From DYEC01 sp034434695 (GTDB taxonomy: Bacteria; Chloroflexota; Anaerolineae; Anaerolineales; Anaerolineaceae): a DNA stretch of 64,000 nt. The position numbers were made by a program, and so were the translations under genes. Where the stretch lies: the NCBI GenBank assembly GCA_034434695.1, contig DAOTYY010000050.1, forward strand, positions 1-64,000, read 5' to 3'. A model generated the notes under the pieces. It made no database searches. It was not told where the DNA came from and saw only the letters and a program-made list of their open reading frames with translations. Every line of letters starts with the position of its first letter. Within the stretch, counting starts at the first letter, position 1. Positions 18,068 through 27,675 of this stretch are shown here, piece after piece.

Positions 18068-18530
18068 TCAGGAAACTCGTAAGATGGTCATTGCAGTTGG
18101 TTGTGATCACGGTGGTTTTCCACTCAAAGACACAGTGATTCAAGCCATCCGCGACTGCGGTCACGAAGTGTTGGATTTTGGCACTCATTCACCTGAACGC
18201 ACCGATTATCCCGACTATGGAGTAAAAATTGGGCGCGCTATTCAGGAAGGCAAAGCCGAACGCGGAATTGCCATGTGCGGTTCAGGCGTTGGTATTTGCA
18301 TTACCCTAAACAAGATGAAGGGCATTTATGCGGCGATTTGCCACGATACCTATTCAGCTCACCAAGGAGTTGAACATGATAATATGAATGTGCTCTGTCT
18401 GGGAGGCAGGATCATCGGCGCCGAGTTAGCATATGAGCTTGTTAAAGCCTTCCTGTCCGCCAGATTTATCGGAGCGGGAAATTATCTTCGACGCGTTGAA
18501 AAAGTGAAATTACTGGAAGTAAAAATGTAG
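18057..18530 (+). CDS. rpiB: Ribose-5-phosphate isomerase B
   Basis: About 157 residues. It interconverts ribulose-5-P and ribose-5-P. GCDHGGFPLKD at the start, IAMCGSGVGICITLNK (active-site Cys loop) and HDNMNVLCLGGR define the RpiB/LacAB family. Three starts are possible: ATG 18054 or 18057, overlapping the tkt stop, or ATG 18084, which matches the usual RpiB N-terminus and has AGGAAA upstream. Translation is probably coupled to tkt. The next gene follows after 8 nt with its own TAGGAG. Confidence 0.93.
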   Translation: MSSNQETRKMVIAVGCDHGGFPLKDTVIQAIRDCGHEVLDFGTHSPERTDYPDYGVKIGRAIQEGKAERGIAMCGSGVGICITLNKMKGIYAAICHDTYSAHQGVEHDNMNVLCLGGRIIGAELAYELVKAFLSARFIGAGNYLRRVEKVKLLEVKM

Positions 18531-18538
18531 GAGATAGA

Positions 18539-21325
18539 ATGAGTGCAATTGAACAACTTCACAAAACCGGACAGTCACTATGGTATGACAACATTCAGCG
18601 GCGTCTCCTGGAAAGCGGAGAACTTGCCAGCTTGATTGAACGCGGCGATATCCGCGGCATTACCTCCAATCCCAGCATTTTTCATCAGGCAATCTCCAAA
18701 TCCCAGGACTACGACGCGGCGCTCAAACCGATGGCATGGTCGGGATGGAGCTCCGAACAAATCTTTTTCCAGCTTGCCGTTGAGGATATTCGCGTTGCTG
18801 CAGATTTGTTCCGCCCGCTTTATGAGCAAAGCAATGGAGAAGATGGCTACGTCAGCCTGGAAGTCAGCCCGCTTATCGCAAACGACACGCAGGCAACCGA
18901 ATCACAGGTCAAACAACTTTGGGATTGGGTACAACGTCCGAACCTGATGATCAAAATTCCTGCAACTCCAGAGGGTATTCCAGCAATCCGCGCAGCAATT
19001 GCTGCTGGCGTCAATGTTAATGTGACCCTGATTTTCTCACTGGCACGCTATCGCCAAGTCATTGAAGCATACTTTGAAGGCTTAGAAGATCGCCTGGCGC
19101 GTGGGTTGTCTATTGACAGAATAGCTTCTGTAGCTTCGTTCTTCGTCTCTCGATTGGATACCAAAGTGGATGCCTGGCTGCAAAGAATCATCCAAGAAGA
19201 AGGCGTCAATGCCCCTCTTGCCATCAGTTTACTTGGTAAAGCAGCGATTGCTAACGCTCATCTGGCTTATGCGTTATTCCGTGAGGCTTTCACTTCCCAG
19301 CGCTTTGAAACATTACGTAAACATGGTGCGCGTCTCCAGAGACCTTTGTGGGCATCCACTAGTACCAAAAACCCGGCGTACCGGGACGTATTGTATGTTG
19401 AAGAACTCATTGCCCCAGACACGGTTAACACCGTTCCCCCACAAACATTGGAGGCTTTCCGTGATCATGGCAAGGTCGAAGTTAAACTCTCTACAGATAC
19501 CACTGTCCCGCGCAGAGTAATGGAGCAGTTAGGTGAATTGGGCATTTCAATTGATCAGGCAACCCAAGAGCTGGAGATTGAGGGTGTCAAAGCATTTGCC
19601 GATGCCTTTATTGCCTTGCTTTCAACCCTCGATCAACGTCGTCAGCAAGCTCTGCGCGAGCTGGGTGTGTTACAGCAACCGGTTGCAGAGCGCATTGCTC
19701 AGCTAAAACAAATCAACGCTGTTCAGCGCGTACATCAACAAGATGCCACCCTTTGGACAAATGATCCTCAAGGGCAGGAAGAAATTAAAAAGCGGCTGGG
19801 GTGGCTCAACGCGCCATACAACAGCCAGCAGCTCATTAGAGACTTCGAAACCCTGTTGCATGATTGCTCTAAAGAAGGCTATACGCATGTAGTCATTTTA
19901 GGAATGGGGGGTTCCTCACTTTCTCCAGAGGTGTTTGCTACAACATTCCCTGCTGCCAATCAACAAGCTCTGCACTTGTTGATACTGGACTCAACTGACC
20001 CAGAGCAGGTCAAAGCAATAACCCGCCAGCTACCAATGGAAAAAACACTTTACATCGTTTCCAGTAAATCTGGCACAACCAGCGAACCGAACGCCCTGCT
20101 GGCTTACTTCTGGGAAATTGCACAAAACCACTTGGGAGAAAAAGCAAGAAGGCACTTTATTGCTATCACCGATCCAGGCACTCCGCTGGAAAAACTGGCT
20201 CAAGCAAATGGCTTCCGTCAAGTCTTTCTGGCTGATCCCAATGTAGGGGGACGTTATTCAGTGTTTACTACGTTTGGCTTGCTCCCTGCTACTCTGGCAG
20301 GTGTCAATGTCCCCAAGTTGATTGAGCGTGCAGCGCAGATGGCAAAACAATGCACAGCGGATTTTCCCGCCGAACGCAATCCAGGACTTGTATTGGGAGC
20401 GGTATTGGGAACGGCTGCGCTTCATGGACGCGATAAAGTTACCCTGTTGCTCGACCCTGAGATTGCCACCTTTGGTTCATGGCTGGAACAACTGCTGGCA
20501 GAAAGCAGTGGCAAAGAGGGCAAAGGACTCGTTCCGGTTGATTTAGAGCCGCTCGTTCCGGCTAAATATTACAGCCACGACCGTATCTTTGTCTATCTTG
20601 CCCATAGCAACAAATACAACAAGATCATTGAGCGGTTACAGAAAGCCGGACATCCTGCGTTGATACTGTCCATTCGCGATTTGTATGACCTGGGAGCAGA
20701 ATTTTATCGCTGGGAATTCGCAACGGCAATTGCCTGTGCTGTTTTGAGGGTGAATGCTTTCGACCAGCCCGATGTGCAGGATAGCAAAACCAGAACGGAA
20801 AAGAAAATTTTCGCATTTCTGGAAAAGGGGGCCTTGGAAGAAGCAACTCCTATCTGGCAGGATGAAAACTTTGCCCTTTACGGGACTGATCAATCAATTA
20901 CTGTCGGGGCGTTACCAGAAATCTTGCAAAACTTTCTCACCCAACTAAAACCGGGCGATTATCTAGCAATTAACGCTTATCTGCCTCGCAATAGAACCAT
21001 GCTAGCAAAGTTACAGAAAATTCGCCGCTCGCTTCTGAAACGTACTGGTAACAGCACAACCCTGGGCTTTGGCCCACGCTTCCTGCACTCTACCGGTCAA
21101 CTGCACAAAGGCGGAGCCAATAACGGCGTTTTTATCCAAATCACAGCTGAGCCAGATAGCGACTTGAGCATTCCAGGTAGAGGTTATACTTTTGGTGTTC
21201 TGGAAAAAGCCCAGGCACTTGGTGACTTTGAGGCTTTGCAATCCCGCCAGCGGCGTGCTATACGGATTCATCTGAAGAACAGAGCTGCGTTCAAAGAACT
21301 GTTTGACATCCTCATGAACTTGTAA
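18539..21325 (+). CDS. Bifunctional transaldolase / glucose-6-phosphate isomerase
   Basis: 928 residues, a fusion. Residues about 1-370 are transaldolase: GITSNPSIFHQAI and LMIKIPATPEG with the Schiff-base Lys. Residues about 400-928 are glucose-6-phosphate isomerase: VVILGMGGSSLSPEV, SSKSGTTSEP and a C-terminal domain with EPDSDLSIPG. The fusion couples the exit of the non-oxidative pentose phosphate pathway (fructose-6-P) to glucose-6-P, in one operon with transketolase and RpiB. Such fusions are known from several phyla. Good ribosome binding site (TAGGAGATAGA). Confidence 0.95.
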   Translation: MSAIEQLHKTGQSLWYDNIQRRLLESGELASLIERGDIRGITSNPSIFHQAISKSQDYDAALKPMAWSGWSSEQIFFQLAVEDIRVAADLFRPLYEQSNGEDGYVSLEVSPLIANDTQATESQVKQLWDWVQRPNLMIKIPATPEGIPAIRAAIAAGVNVNVTLIFSLARYRQVIEAYFEGLEDRLARGLSIDRIASVASFFVSRLDTKVDAWLQRIIQEEGVNAPLAISLLGKAAIANAHLAYALFREAFTSQRFETLRKHGARLQRPLWASTSTKNPAYRDVLYVEELIAPDTVNTVPPQTLEAFRDHGKVEVKLSTDTTVPRRVMEQLGELGISIDQATQELEIEGVKAFADAFIALLSTLDQRRQQALRELGVLQQPVAERIAQLKQINAVQRVHQQDATLWTNDPQGQEEIKKRLGWLNAPYNSQQLIRDFETLLHDCSKEGYTHVVILGMGGSSLSPEVFATTFPAANQQALHLLILDSTDPEQVKAITRQLPMEKTLYIVSSKSGTTSEPNALLAYFWEIAQNHLGEKARRHFIAITDPGTPLEKLAQANGFRQVFLADPNVGGRYSVFTTFGLLPATLAGVNVPKLIERAAQMAKQCTADFPAERNPGLVLGAVLGTAALHGRDKVTLLLDPEIATFGSWLEQLLAESSGKEGKGLVPVDLEPLVPAKYYSHDRIFVYLAHSNKYNKIIERLQKAGHPALILSIRDLYDLGAEFYRWEFATAIACAVLRVNAFDQPDVQDSKTRTEKKIFAFLEKGALEEATPIWQDENFALYGTDQSITVGALPEILQNFLTQLKPGDYLAINAYLPRNRTMLAKLQKIRRSLLKRTGNSTTLGFGPRFLHSTGQLHKGGANNGVFIQITAEPDSDLSIPGRGYTFGVLEKAQALGDFEALQSRQRRAIRIHLKNRAAFKELFDILMNL

Positions 21326-21383
21326 ATTCTGTCTCTGCTCCGATTTCAGGATAAGAAAGAAAGAGTAACCTCCCGATTCTCTT

Positions 21384-22055
21384 ATGGAAAAACCGCCTGT
21401 TCACGCAATCCATCAGTGTTTGCGTCCAGAATGCCGCTTGCGTTTTCCCATACTGGTTACTACCTCTATACAGCACGTCAAATGTCCTAAGTGCGGCTCG
21501 CCAACCCGTTTGATTGCAACCGCAGAGCTTAACAATACCGTCACTGCCAATCCCTCCTCTTCCTGGCAGGTTCCTCTCGAAGTATTACTGGACAATATCC
21601 GCAGTGCGCTGAATGTCGGCTCTATTTTTCGTTCGGCAGACGGCGCAGGTGCACAACACCTTTATTTATGCGGCGTCACCCCCGCGCCTGGCGATACCCA
21701 AATCGCAAAAACTGCTTTGGGAGCTGAATTTGCTGTTCCCTGGTCATCACATTGGAACGGTGTTGAAATCGCTTGCGCGCTCAAGGAACAGGGCAAAAAA
21801 TTGTGGGCACTTGAAAACAGCGCTGGTTCTCAATCAATTTTTGAACTGTCCTGCGAGCCGGCTCATTTCCCTATTGTTCTGGTAATCGGCAATGAGGTTT
21901 CAGGGATTGACCCTGGCATCTTGCAGCAATGCGAGCGTTCTATTCACATCCCAATGTTGGGAACGAAAAAGTCCCTTAACGTAGCCACTGCTTTCGGTAT
22001 TGCCGTTTATACACTCAGATTTATAACCTTCAGGCGTGAACAGAACACCCAATAG
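21384..22055 (+). CDS. TrmH-family (SPOUT) RNA 2'-O-methyltransferase with N-terminal zinc ribbon
   Basis: 223 residues. An N-terminal ribbon (CLRPECRLRF...VKCPKCGSPT, about 12-45) precedes a SPOUT domain with ILDNIRSALNVGSIFR-like motif 1 (here LLDNIRSALNVGSIFRSADG), LVIGNEVSGID (motif 2) and IPMLGTKKSLNVATAFGIA (motif 3, SAM-binding knot). It methylates a ribose in tRNA or rRNA; the target is not predictable. The zinc ribbon fused to the methyltransferase is a less common arrangement. Gene ends converge with rfbA. Confidence 0.87.
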   Translation: MEKPPVHAIHQCLRPECRLRFPILVTTSIQHVKCPKCGSPTRLIATAELNNTVTANPSSSWQVPLEVLLDNIRSALNVGSIFRSADGAGAQHLYLCGVTPAPGDTQIAKTALGAEFAVPWSSHWNGVEIACALKEQGKKLWALENSAGSQSIFELSCEPAHFPIVLVIGNEVSGIDPGILQQCERSIHIPMLGTKKSLNVATAFGIAVYTLRFITFRREQNTQ

Positions 22056-22068
22056 CAGCTATCCCTTA

Positions 22069-22974
22069 TCATGACAGCCCATGAGCATTCTGCCTATTGG
22101 CGCGATTCTCTTCTATCAAGAAATCAAGCAGGTATTGCCCATAGCGATTGTTCGACATTTTTTGAGCAAGAAATCGTAGCTGCTCACTGTCTATAAACCC
22201 CATGCGGTAAGCAATCTCCTCCGGACAGGCGATCATTAATCCCTGTCGTTCTTCCACTGCCTGCACAAAGCTGGACGCCTGTAAAAGCGACTCGTGCGTT
22301 CCAGCATCCAGCCAGGCAACACCCCGCCCTAACACTTCGACACGTAACTGTCCGCGTTGCAAATAAGTGCGGTTGACATCAGTAATTTCCAACTCGCCAC
22401 GTGCAGAGGGTTGAAGATTCCTCGCAATCTCTAATACCGAATTGTCATAAAAATATATGCCCGGAATGGCATAATTGGAGCGTGGCTTTTTAGGTTTCTC
22501 TTCTATACTTATTACTCTGAATTCACTATCGAACTCCACAACACCATAGCGATCTGGATCACGCACCGGGTAAGCAAAAATCACCGCACCCGACTCTAGA
22601 TTTGCCGCTGAACGAAGAATATCCGGCAAGCCGGTACCAAAAAAAATGTTATCGCCCAGTATCAAACACACAGTGTCACTGCCGACAAAGTCTCGTCCAA
22701 TGTTGAAGGCATCTGCCAAGCCACGCGGAACGGCCTGTTCTGCATAAGAAAATTGCAATCCCCATTGACTTCCATCACCCAACAACCTTCTGAAAGCCGG
22801 CAAGTCTTCGGGCATTGAAATGATCAGAATATCTCGTATTCTTGCCAGCATCAGCATAGACAGCGGATAATAAATCATCGGTTTATCGTAAACGGGCAAT
22901 AACTGCTTGCTAACACCTAATGTCAAAGGATACAACCTTGTTCCCAGCCCGCCTGCCAGAATAATCCCTTTCAT
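22069..22974 (-). CDS. rfbA: Glucose-1-phosphate thymidylyltransferase
   Basis: About 301 residues. It makes dTDP-glucose from glucose-1-P and dTTP. Start MKGIILAGGLGTRLYPLT with the nucleotide-binding loop; VYDKPMIYYPLSMLM, AEQAVPRGLADAF and LILGDNIFFG are typical of the short RfbA/RmlA group. ATG at 22974 with AGGTGA 7 nt upstream. rfbB, rfbC and rfbD are not adjacent. It supplies the precursor needed by the WecE enzyme encoded at 13.5 kb. Confidence 0.95.
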   Translation of the reverse strand: MKGIILAGGLGTRLYPLTLGVSKQLLPVYDKPMIYYPLSMLMLARIRDILIISMPEDLPAFRRLLGDGSQWGLQFSYAEQAVPRGLADAFNIGRDFVGSDTVCLILGDNIFFGTGLPDILRSAANLESGAVIFAYPVRDPDRYGVVEFDSEFRVISIEEKPKKPRSNYAIPGIYFYDNSVLEIARNLQPSARGELEITDVNRTYLQRGQLRVEVLGRGVAWLDAGTHESLLQASSFVQAVEERQGLMIACPEEIAYRMGFIDSEQLRFLAQKMSNNRYGQYLLDFLIEENRANRQNAHGLS

Positions 22975-23103
22975 AAGCAATTCACCTGTTCTTACTGTTT
23001 TGACTGATTACCAACAAGGTAAAAATTTTATGCTAGTATTATAAGCATGAAATTCCTGAGTGAGTAAATTGATCTTATAAAATTCGATGCCCCGGAGGGA
23101 ATA

Positions 23104-24597
23104 ATGAAAAAATACGTTGCTGCAATTGACCAAGGAACCACCAGCACACGCTGTATGCTCTTTGACCATGATGGACAAGCTGTTAGCATGGCTCAAAAAG
23201 AACATCGCCAAATCTATCCCAAACCCGGCTGGGTTGAACATGATCCGCTGGAAATTTGGGAAAATACCCAGGAAGTTGTCCTTTCGGCTTTGCAAAAGGC
23301 TGGATTGACATCAACCGATTTGGTTGCGGTTGGAATTACCAATCAACGAGAAACTACGATTGTCTGGAACCGTAAAACTGGAAAGCCCTATTACAATGCA
23401 ATTGTCTGGCAAGATTTGCGGACTGATGTGATTTGTAACGAACTGGCAAAACAAGGTGGTCAAGATCGCTTCCGCAATCGGGTCGGATTACCTCTGGCTA
23501 CTTACTTCTCGGGGCCCAAGATCCGCTGGATTCTGGAAAATGTGCCGGAAGCTGAAAGCGGGGCGAAAAAAGGTGAAGCGCTTTTTGGAAATATAGATAC
23601 CTGGTTAATATGGCAGCTTACTGGGGGAGTCGATGGCGGAGTACATGTCACCGATGTATCCAATGCTTCCCGAACAATGCTAATGAATTTGGAAACACTG
23701 ACCTGGGATGAGAATATTTGTGATATTCTTGGCATTCCGCAGGGTATGTTGCCGCAGATTGTTCCCTCCTCACAAATTTATGGTTTAGCTCGAAATGTAC
23801 TCGATAAGGTTCCTGTATCTGGCGATTTAGGTGACCAACAAGCGGCTCTGTTTGGTCAGGCTTGTTTCAACAAAGGTGAAGCAAAAAACACCTATGGCAC
23901 TGGATGCTTTATGCTGCTCAATACGGGCAACCAGCCAATTCAGAGTCGCAACGGATTGCTGACCACCGTAGGCTATAAAATTGGAGACTTGGCGGCTGTA
24001 TATTGTCTGGAAGGGTCCATCGCAATCGCCGGTGCATTGGTGCAATGGCTTAGAGATAACCTGAAAATGATTCAAAAATCCAGTGATATAGAAGCCCTAG
24101 CGCAAACAGTAGAGGACAATGGGGGAATCTACTTTGTACCTGCTTTTTCTGGTTTATTCGCACCGCATTGGCGTAGTGATGCACGCGGGGTGATAGTCGG
24201 GCTAACACGCTATATTACTAGTGGACACATCGCCCGCGCCGCATTGGAAGCTACCGCATACCAGACCCGCGAAGTTCTGGAAGCAATGGAAACTGATTCA
24301 GGCGTTAGATTGACTACTTTGAAAGTAGATGGCGGCATGGTCATCAACGATCTGCTGATGCAATTTCAGGCAGATATATTGAATGTTCCTGTTGTTAGAC
24401 CTCATGTAGCAGAAACCACCGCTCTCGGCGCCGCTTATGCCGCTGGTCTGGCAGTTGGATACTGGCAAAGCCAGGATGAGTTGCGCAACAACTGGAAAGC
24501 ACTTAAGCAATGGATGCCAAATATGTCAGAGAGGGAACGTAATCGTCTATACAGCGGCTGGAAAAAAGCAGTCGAGCGTACCCTTAACTGGGCTTAG
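23104..24597 (+). CDS. glpK: Glycerol kinase
   Basis: 497 residues, normal length. Phosphorylates glycerol to glycerol-3-P with ATP. AIDQGTTSTRCMLFD (phosphate 1 loop), GITNQRETTIVWNR, YGTGCFMLLNTG and the late KVDGGMVINDLLMQ are FGGY kinase signatures. CGGAGGGAATA precedes the ATG. Divergent from rfbA with about 130 bp between the starts. No glpF or glpD is adjacent. Confidence 0.97.
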   Translation: MKKYVAAIDQGTTSTRCMLFDHDGQAVSMAQKEHRQIYPKPGWVEHDPLEIWENTQEVVLSALQKAGLTSTDLVAVGITNQRETTIVWNRKTGKPYYNAIVWQDLRTDVICNELAKQGGQDRFRNRVGLPLATYFSGPKIRWILENVPEAESGAKKGEALFGNIDTWLIWQLTGGVDGGVHVTDVSNASRTMLMNLETLTWDENICDILGIPQGMLPQIVPSSQIYGLARNVLDKVPVSGDLGDQQAALFGQACFNKGEAKNTYGTGCFMLLNTGNQPIQSRNGLLTTVGYKIGDLAAVYCLEGSIAIAGALVQWLRDNLKMIQKSSDIEALAQTVEDNGGIYFVPAFSGLFAPHWRSDARGVIVGLTRYITSGHIARAALEATAYQTREVLEAMETDSGVRLTTLKVDGGMVINDLLMQFQADILNVPVVRPHVAETTALGAAYAAGLAVGYWQSQDELRNNWKALKQWMPNMSERERNRLYSGWKKAVERTLNWA

Positions 24598-24648
24598 CGA
24601 TTCGGATCAAAAAACTATGTTAAGGATTTAACAATTCAACATAATGTA

Positions 24649-24677
24649 TTGACCTGCAATCCCCTCTCGCTTATAAT
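24649..24677 (+). promoter_or_regulatory. Promoter of the tRNA-Leu gene
   Basis: TTGACC (24649-24654), 17-nt spacer, TATAAT (24672-24677), 10 nt before the mature tRNA 5' end. A near-consensus promoter. Confidence 0.85.
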
Positions 24678-24687
24678 CCAGAGCTGC

Positions 24688-24769
24688 GGGGAAGTGCTGG
24701 AACTGGCAGACAGGCATGACTTAGGATCATGTGCCGAAAGGCGTGCGGGTTCAACTCCCGCCTTCCCCA
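24688..24769 (+). tRNA. tRNA-Leu (anticodon TAG)
   Basis: Acceptor strands GGGGAAG and CTTCCCC pair perfectly; T-arm GCGGG-TTCAACT-CCCGC; anticodon stem CATGA/TCATG around loop CTTAGGA, giving anticodon TAG (24722-24724). A long class II variable arm (GTGCCGAAAGGCGT) fits leucine. Discriminator A at 24769; CCA is not encoded in the right register. Confidence 0.95.
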
Positions 24770-24805
24770 CACCAGAGTTGAATTTACCAAGAAGGGATTA
24801 TTGCT

Positions 24806-26188
24806 TTGAAAATCGAAACCACACCTCGAGACGATCAACAAGTGCAAATCGTCGCTGAAATAGACAGCGCCATGTTCGAAGATTACAAACAGCGCGCTGC
24901 CAGAAAGATCTCAAAGGAAACTCGCATTCCGGGGTTCCGCCCTGGGAAAGCCCCCTATGACATCATTCGGCGTCATTTCGGTGATGATGTAATTCAACGT
25001 GAAGCAATCGAGATCATGCTGGATGACATCTACCCCAAGGTGCTGGAAGAAGCTAAAGTTGAACCATCCTATCCGGGCACTTTGGAGGAAATCCTTAGCT
25101 ACGACCCGCCAAAGTTCTCATTTCTTGTCCCATTAGAGCCTGAGGTTTCTTTACCGGATTATCGCGCGATACGAAAAGAATATAAGCCAGAATTGGTTAC
25201 TGAAGAGGAAGTCGAGGAGGTCTTAAGCAACCTGCAACGCAATTATGCAACTGCCGAGCCAGTAGAGCGACCGGCAAGAGATGGAGATGTCGTCTATTTG
25301 ATGCTGCGCGCTGAGCTAATACAACCAGAGGAAAGTGAGACAAACGAGTTTATTCAGGAAATGCCACACCAGGTGGTTGTAGGTGAAGATGACAAATCTG
25401 GCTGGCCTTTTGCAGGGTTTTCAAAATACTTGACTGGAATGAGTGCTAATGAGCAAAAGGAATTTACCTACACATTTCCCGATGACTTTTCTATTGAATG
25501 CTATCGTGGCAAGGAAGCGCGCTTTTTCGTCACCGTGCAAAGCGTAAAAGAACTTGTGTTGCCTGAGCTAACCGATGAGTTTGCCCAATCAATTGGCGAA
25601 TTTGAAACGGTAGAAAAATTGCGTGAAGGTATTCGCAGCCAGTTAGTTGCGCGCAAACAGGCTGAATATGATGACAGCTATCTGGATGAGCTAATTGAAG
25701 AGATCGTCTCACAATCTACAGTAAAATACCCACCACAGGCATTACAAGAGGAAATTGAGCACTTGCTAAGTCATCTTCAGGAAGATCTTGAACGATCTAG
25801 AATGGATCTGGACACCTATCTGAAAACGCTTCAGATGGATCGAGACACATTTATTCAAAGCAAAATTCAACCACAAGCCCAAAAGTCACTAACCCGCAGG
25901 CTGGTGCTGACAGAAATTGCACGCATGGAAAAAATCAATGTCGATTCTGAGGAATTGCAAAAAGAAGTTGCTGAAACAATGGCGCAGTTTGATCAAACCT
26001 CAGCGGCGAGGAAATCTACTGCTGCCCAGCGTCGCAACCTAACTCAAATGGTGACGATTCAAACCGCCAACCGTATGTTCAACTTCAATTTGCTTGAGCG
26101 GTTGAAAGCGATCGCTTCTGGAACATATCAACCGGAAAGTGAACCAGTACCCGAAACTGAAAGTGCAAAAGAAGAAAAAGGCGAGTAA
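24806..26188 (+). CDS. tig: Trigger factor
   Basis: 460 residues. Ribosome-bound chaperone and peptidyl-prolyl isomerase. The N-terminal ribosome-binding domain contains IPGFRPGKAPYDIIRRHFG (the GFRxGxxP signature, about 42-60), followed by an FKBP-like domain (about 150-245) and a long helical C-terminal domain ending in an acidic tail. Start TTG at 24806. It precedes clpP by about 30 nt, the usual tig-clpP order, but no clpX follows. Confidence 0.94.
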   Translation: MKIETTPRDDQQVQIVAEIDSAMFEDYKQRAARKISKETRIPGFRPGKAPYDIIRRHFGDDVIQREAIEIMLDDIYPKVLEEAKVEPSYPGTLEEILSYDPPKFSFLVPLEPEVSLPDYRAIRKEYKPELVTEEEVEEVLSNLQRNYATAEPVERPARDGDVVYLMLRAELIQPEESETNEFIQEMPHQVVVGEDDKSGWPFAGFSKYLTGMSANEQKEFTYTFPDDFSIECYRGKEARFFVTVQSVKELVLPELTDEFAQSIGEFETVEKLREGIRSQLVARKQAEYDDSYLDELIEEIVSQSTVKYPPQALQEEIEHLLSHLQEDLERSRMDLDTYLKTLQMDRDTFIQSKIQPQAQKSLTRRLVLTEIARMEKINVDSEELQKEVAETMAQFDQTSAARKSTAAQRRNLTQMVTIQTANRMFNFNLLERLKAIASGTYQPESEPVPETESAKEEKGE

Positions 26189-26218
26189 CCTTTTGGTCTC
26201 TTGATGAGGAATGTGAAC

Positions 26219-26824
26219 ATGACAAATTTAAATTTCAAATCGGTTATTCCAATGGTTATCGAATCATCGGGGCGTGGTGAACGAGCCTACGACATCTACT
26301 CTCTGTTGCTCAAAGAACGCATCATCTTTCTTGGAACACCCATTGATGATCAGATTTCAAACCTTATTGTTGCACAATTGCTCTACCTGAGCCATGAAGA
26401 CCCAGAACGGGAAATCCAGATGTACATTAACTCACCGGGAGGGCAGATCTACGCAGGTCTTGCTATTTACGACACAATGCAGATGATTCCCAATAAGATC
26501 AGTACAGTGGCGGTTGGGGTGACAGCTTCCTTTGGCACAGTTTTGCTTTCTGCAGGAACCAAAGGACAGCGTTACGCTTTGCCCCATGCTACGATTCATC
26601 TGCATCAACCGCTTGGCGGTGCCCAGGGTCAAGCCACCGACATTCAGATTCAAGCCAAAGAAATTCTGCGCCTTAAGCAGAAGCTTAATGAAATTATGGC
26701 TCAAAACACTGGCAAACCACTGGAAGTCATCGAGCGAGATACCGAACGTGATTTTTATCTGGATGCCGAAGCAGCCGTAGAGTACGGATTGGTTGATCAG
26801 GTACTTAAACCGGCTGAGAAATAA
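26219..26824 (+). CDS. clpP: ATP-dependent Clp protease proteolytic subunit
   Basis: About 201 residues from the ATG at 26219 (GAGGA 8 nt upstream). Serine protease barrel that degrades proteins fed by Clp ATPases. YINSPGGQIYAGLAIYD forms the oxyanion strand; the catalytic Ser104 lies in TASFGTVLLSAG (most ClpPs have ASMGA) and the catalytic His129 in IHLHQP. The Asp follows in ERDTERDFYLDAEAA. The Phe after the catalytic Ser is a mild deviation from the family. A hairpin terminator follows directly. Confidence 0.95.
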   Translation: MTNLNFKSVIPMVIESSGRGERAYDIYSLLLKERIIFLGTPIDDQISNLIVAQLLYLSHEDPEREIQMYINSPGGQIYAGLAIYDTMQMIPNKISTVAVGVTASFGTVLLSAGTKGQRYALPHATIHLHQPLGGAQGQATDIQIQAKEILRLKQKLNEIMAQNTGKPLEVIERDTERDFYLDAEAAVEYGLVDQVLKPAEK

Positions 26825-26841
26825 AATCAGTTGGAGACGAT

Positions 26842-26880
26842 AAAATCAAGCCGGATGGCACCTGCTGTCCGGCTTGATTT
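26842..26880 (+). terminator. Terminator after tig-clpP
   Basis: AAATCAAGCCGGA and TCCGGCTTGATTT form a perfect 13-bp hairpin with a 13-nt loop; the T tail is short (TTT). Confidence 0.75.
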
Positions 26881-26892
26881 ATGGAGAGAAAG

Positions 26893-27675
26893 ATGAGGTT
26901 TTCTTTTGAACCCCCAATTAAAGCTCTTGTTCTAGACATGGATGGTGTCCTGTGGCGAGGCGACCAGCCGATTGGAGATCTCCCGGCAATCTTTAAACGG
27001 ATTGAAGCACTGGGGCTTCAGGTGATGATGGCAACGAATAATTCCACCCTTACACCGGAGGATTTTGCTAACAAACTGGCAAAATATGGCGTTCAGGTCG
27101 CTCCTTCACAAATTGTTACTTCTTCCGAAGCAGCAGCCTACCTGCTAAAAAAGCGCTTTCCAGCGGGTGGGCCCGTTTTTGTAGTCGGCGAAAGTGGACT
27201 TCAGCGGTGCCTTGCCCGACAAGGATTTTATCCAGACGAACAAAATGCCCTGGCAGTCGTTGCTGGAATTGACCGATATATCACCTATCAAAAACTGGCA
27301 ACTGCCACCCGGCTGATCCGAAATGGCGCGCTTTTTATCGGCACCAATCCGGACAAGACTTTTCCGATGCCAGATGGTCTTATTCCGGGTGCTGGTGCCA
27401 TCCTGGCTGCTATCCAAACCGCCAGCGGGGTTGAGCCTGTTATTGCCGGAAAACCTCAGCCCACCATATTGAATCAGATCATGGAAAAGCTGAATATGAA
27501 TGCCGATCAGTTGCTGGTGGTGGGCGACCGCCTTGATACAGATGTCAAATGGGGACAAAGCGCTGGTTGCCGCACTGCATTGGTTTTGTCTGGTATAGCG
27601 AAAAGAGAAGAAGCTCAAGCATGGTCTCCTCCTCCTGACCTGATTGCTCTAGATTTGAGTGAGTTATTGGGGTAA
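26893..27675 (+). CDS. HAD-IIA sugar phosphatase (NagD-like)
   Basis: About 260 residues. VLDMDGVLWRGDQPIG has the DxD nucleophile motif with the Trp-Arg typical of the NagD/p-nitrophenylphosphatase group; ATNNSTL is motif II and VVGDRLDTDVKWGQSAGC motif IV. A C2 cap lies between. Probably dephosphorylates small sugar or nucleotide phosphates. I chose ATG 26893 (GGAG 7 nt upstream) over ATG 26881, which sits at the foot of the terminator hairpin. The stop overlaps the rlmN start (TAATG). Confidence 0.88.
   Translation: MRFSFEPPIKALVLDMDGVLWRGDQPIGDLPAIFKRIEALGLQVMMATNNSTLTPEDFANKLAKYGVQVAPSQIVTSSEAAAYLLKKRFPAGGPVFVVGESGLQRCLARQGFYPDEQNALAVVAGIDRYITYQKLATATRLIRNGALFIGTNPDKTFPMPDGLIPGAGAILAAIQTASGVEPVIAGKPQPTILNQIMEKLNMNADQLLVVGDRLDTDVKWGQSAGCRTALVLSGIAKREEAQAWSPPPDLIALDLSELLG

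Noticed and set aside
24686..24774. tRNA-Leu drawn as starting at 24686 with an encoded CCA
   Set aside because: That register leaves a C-A mismatch at 2:71. Counting back from the T-arm gives a perfect acceptor stem from 24688 to 24768, and CCA is then out of register.
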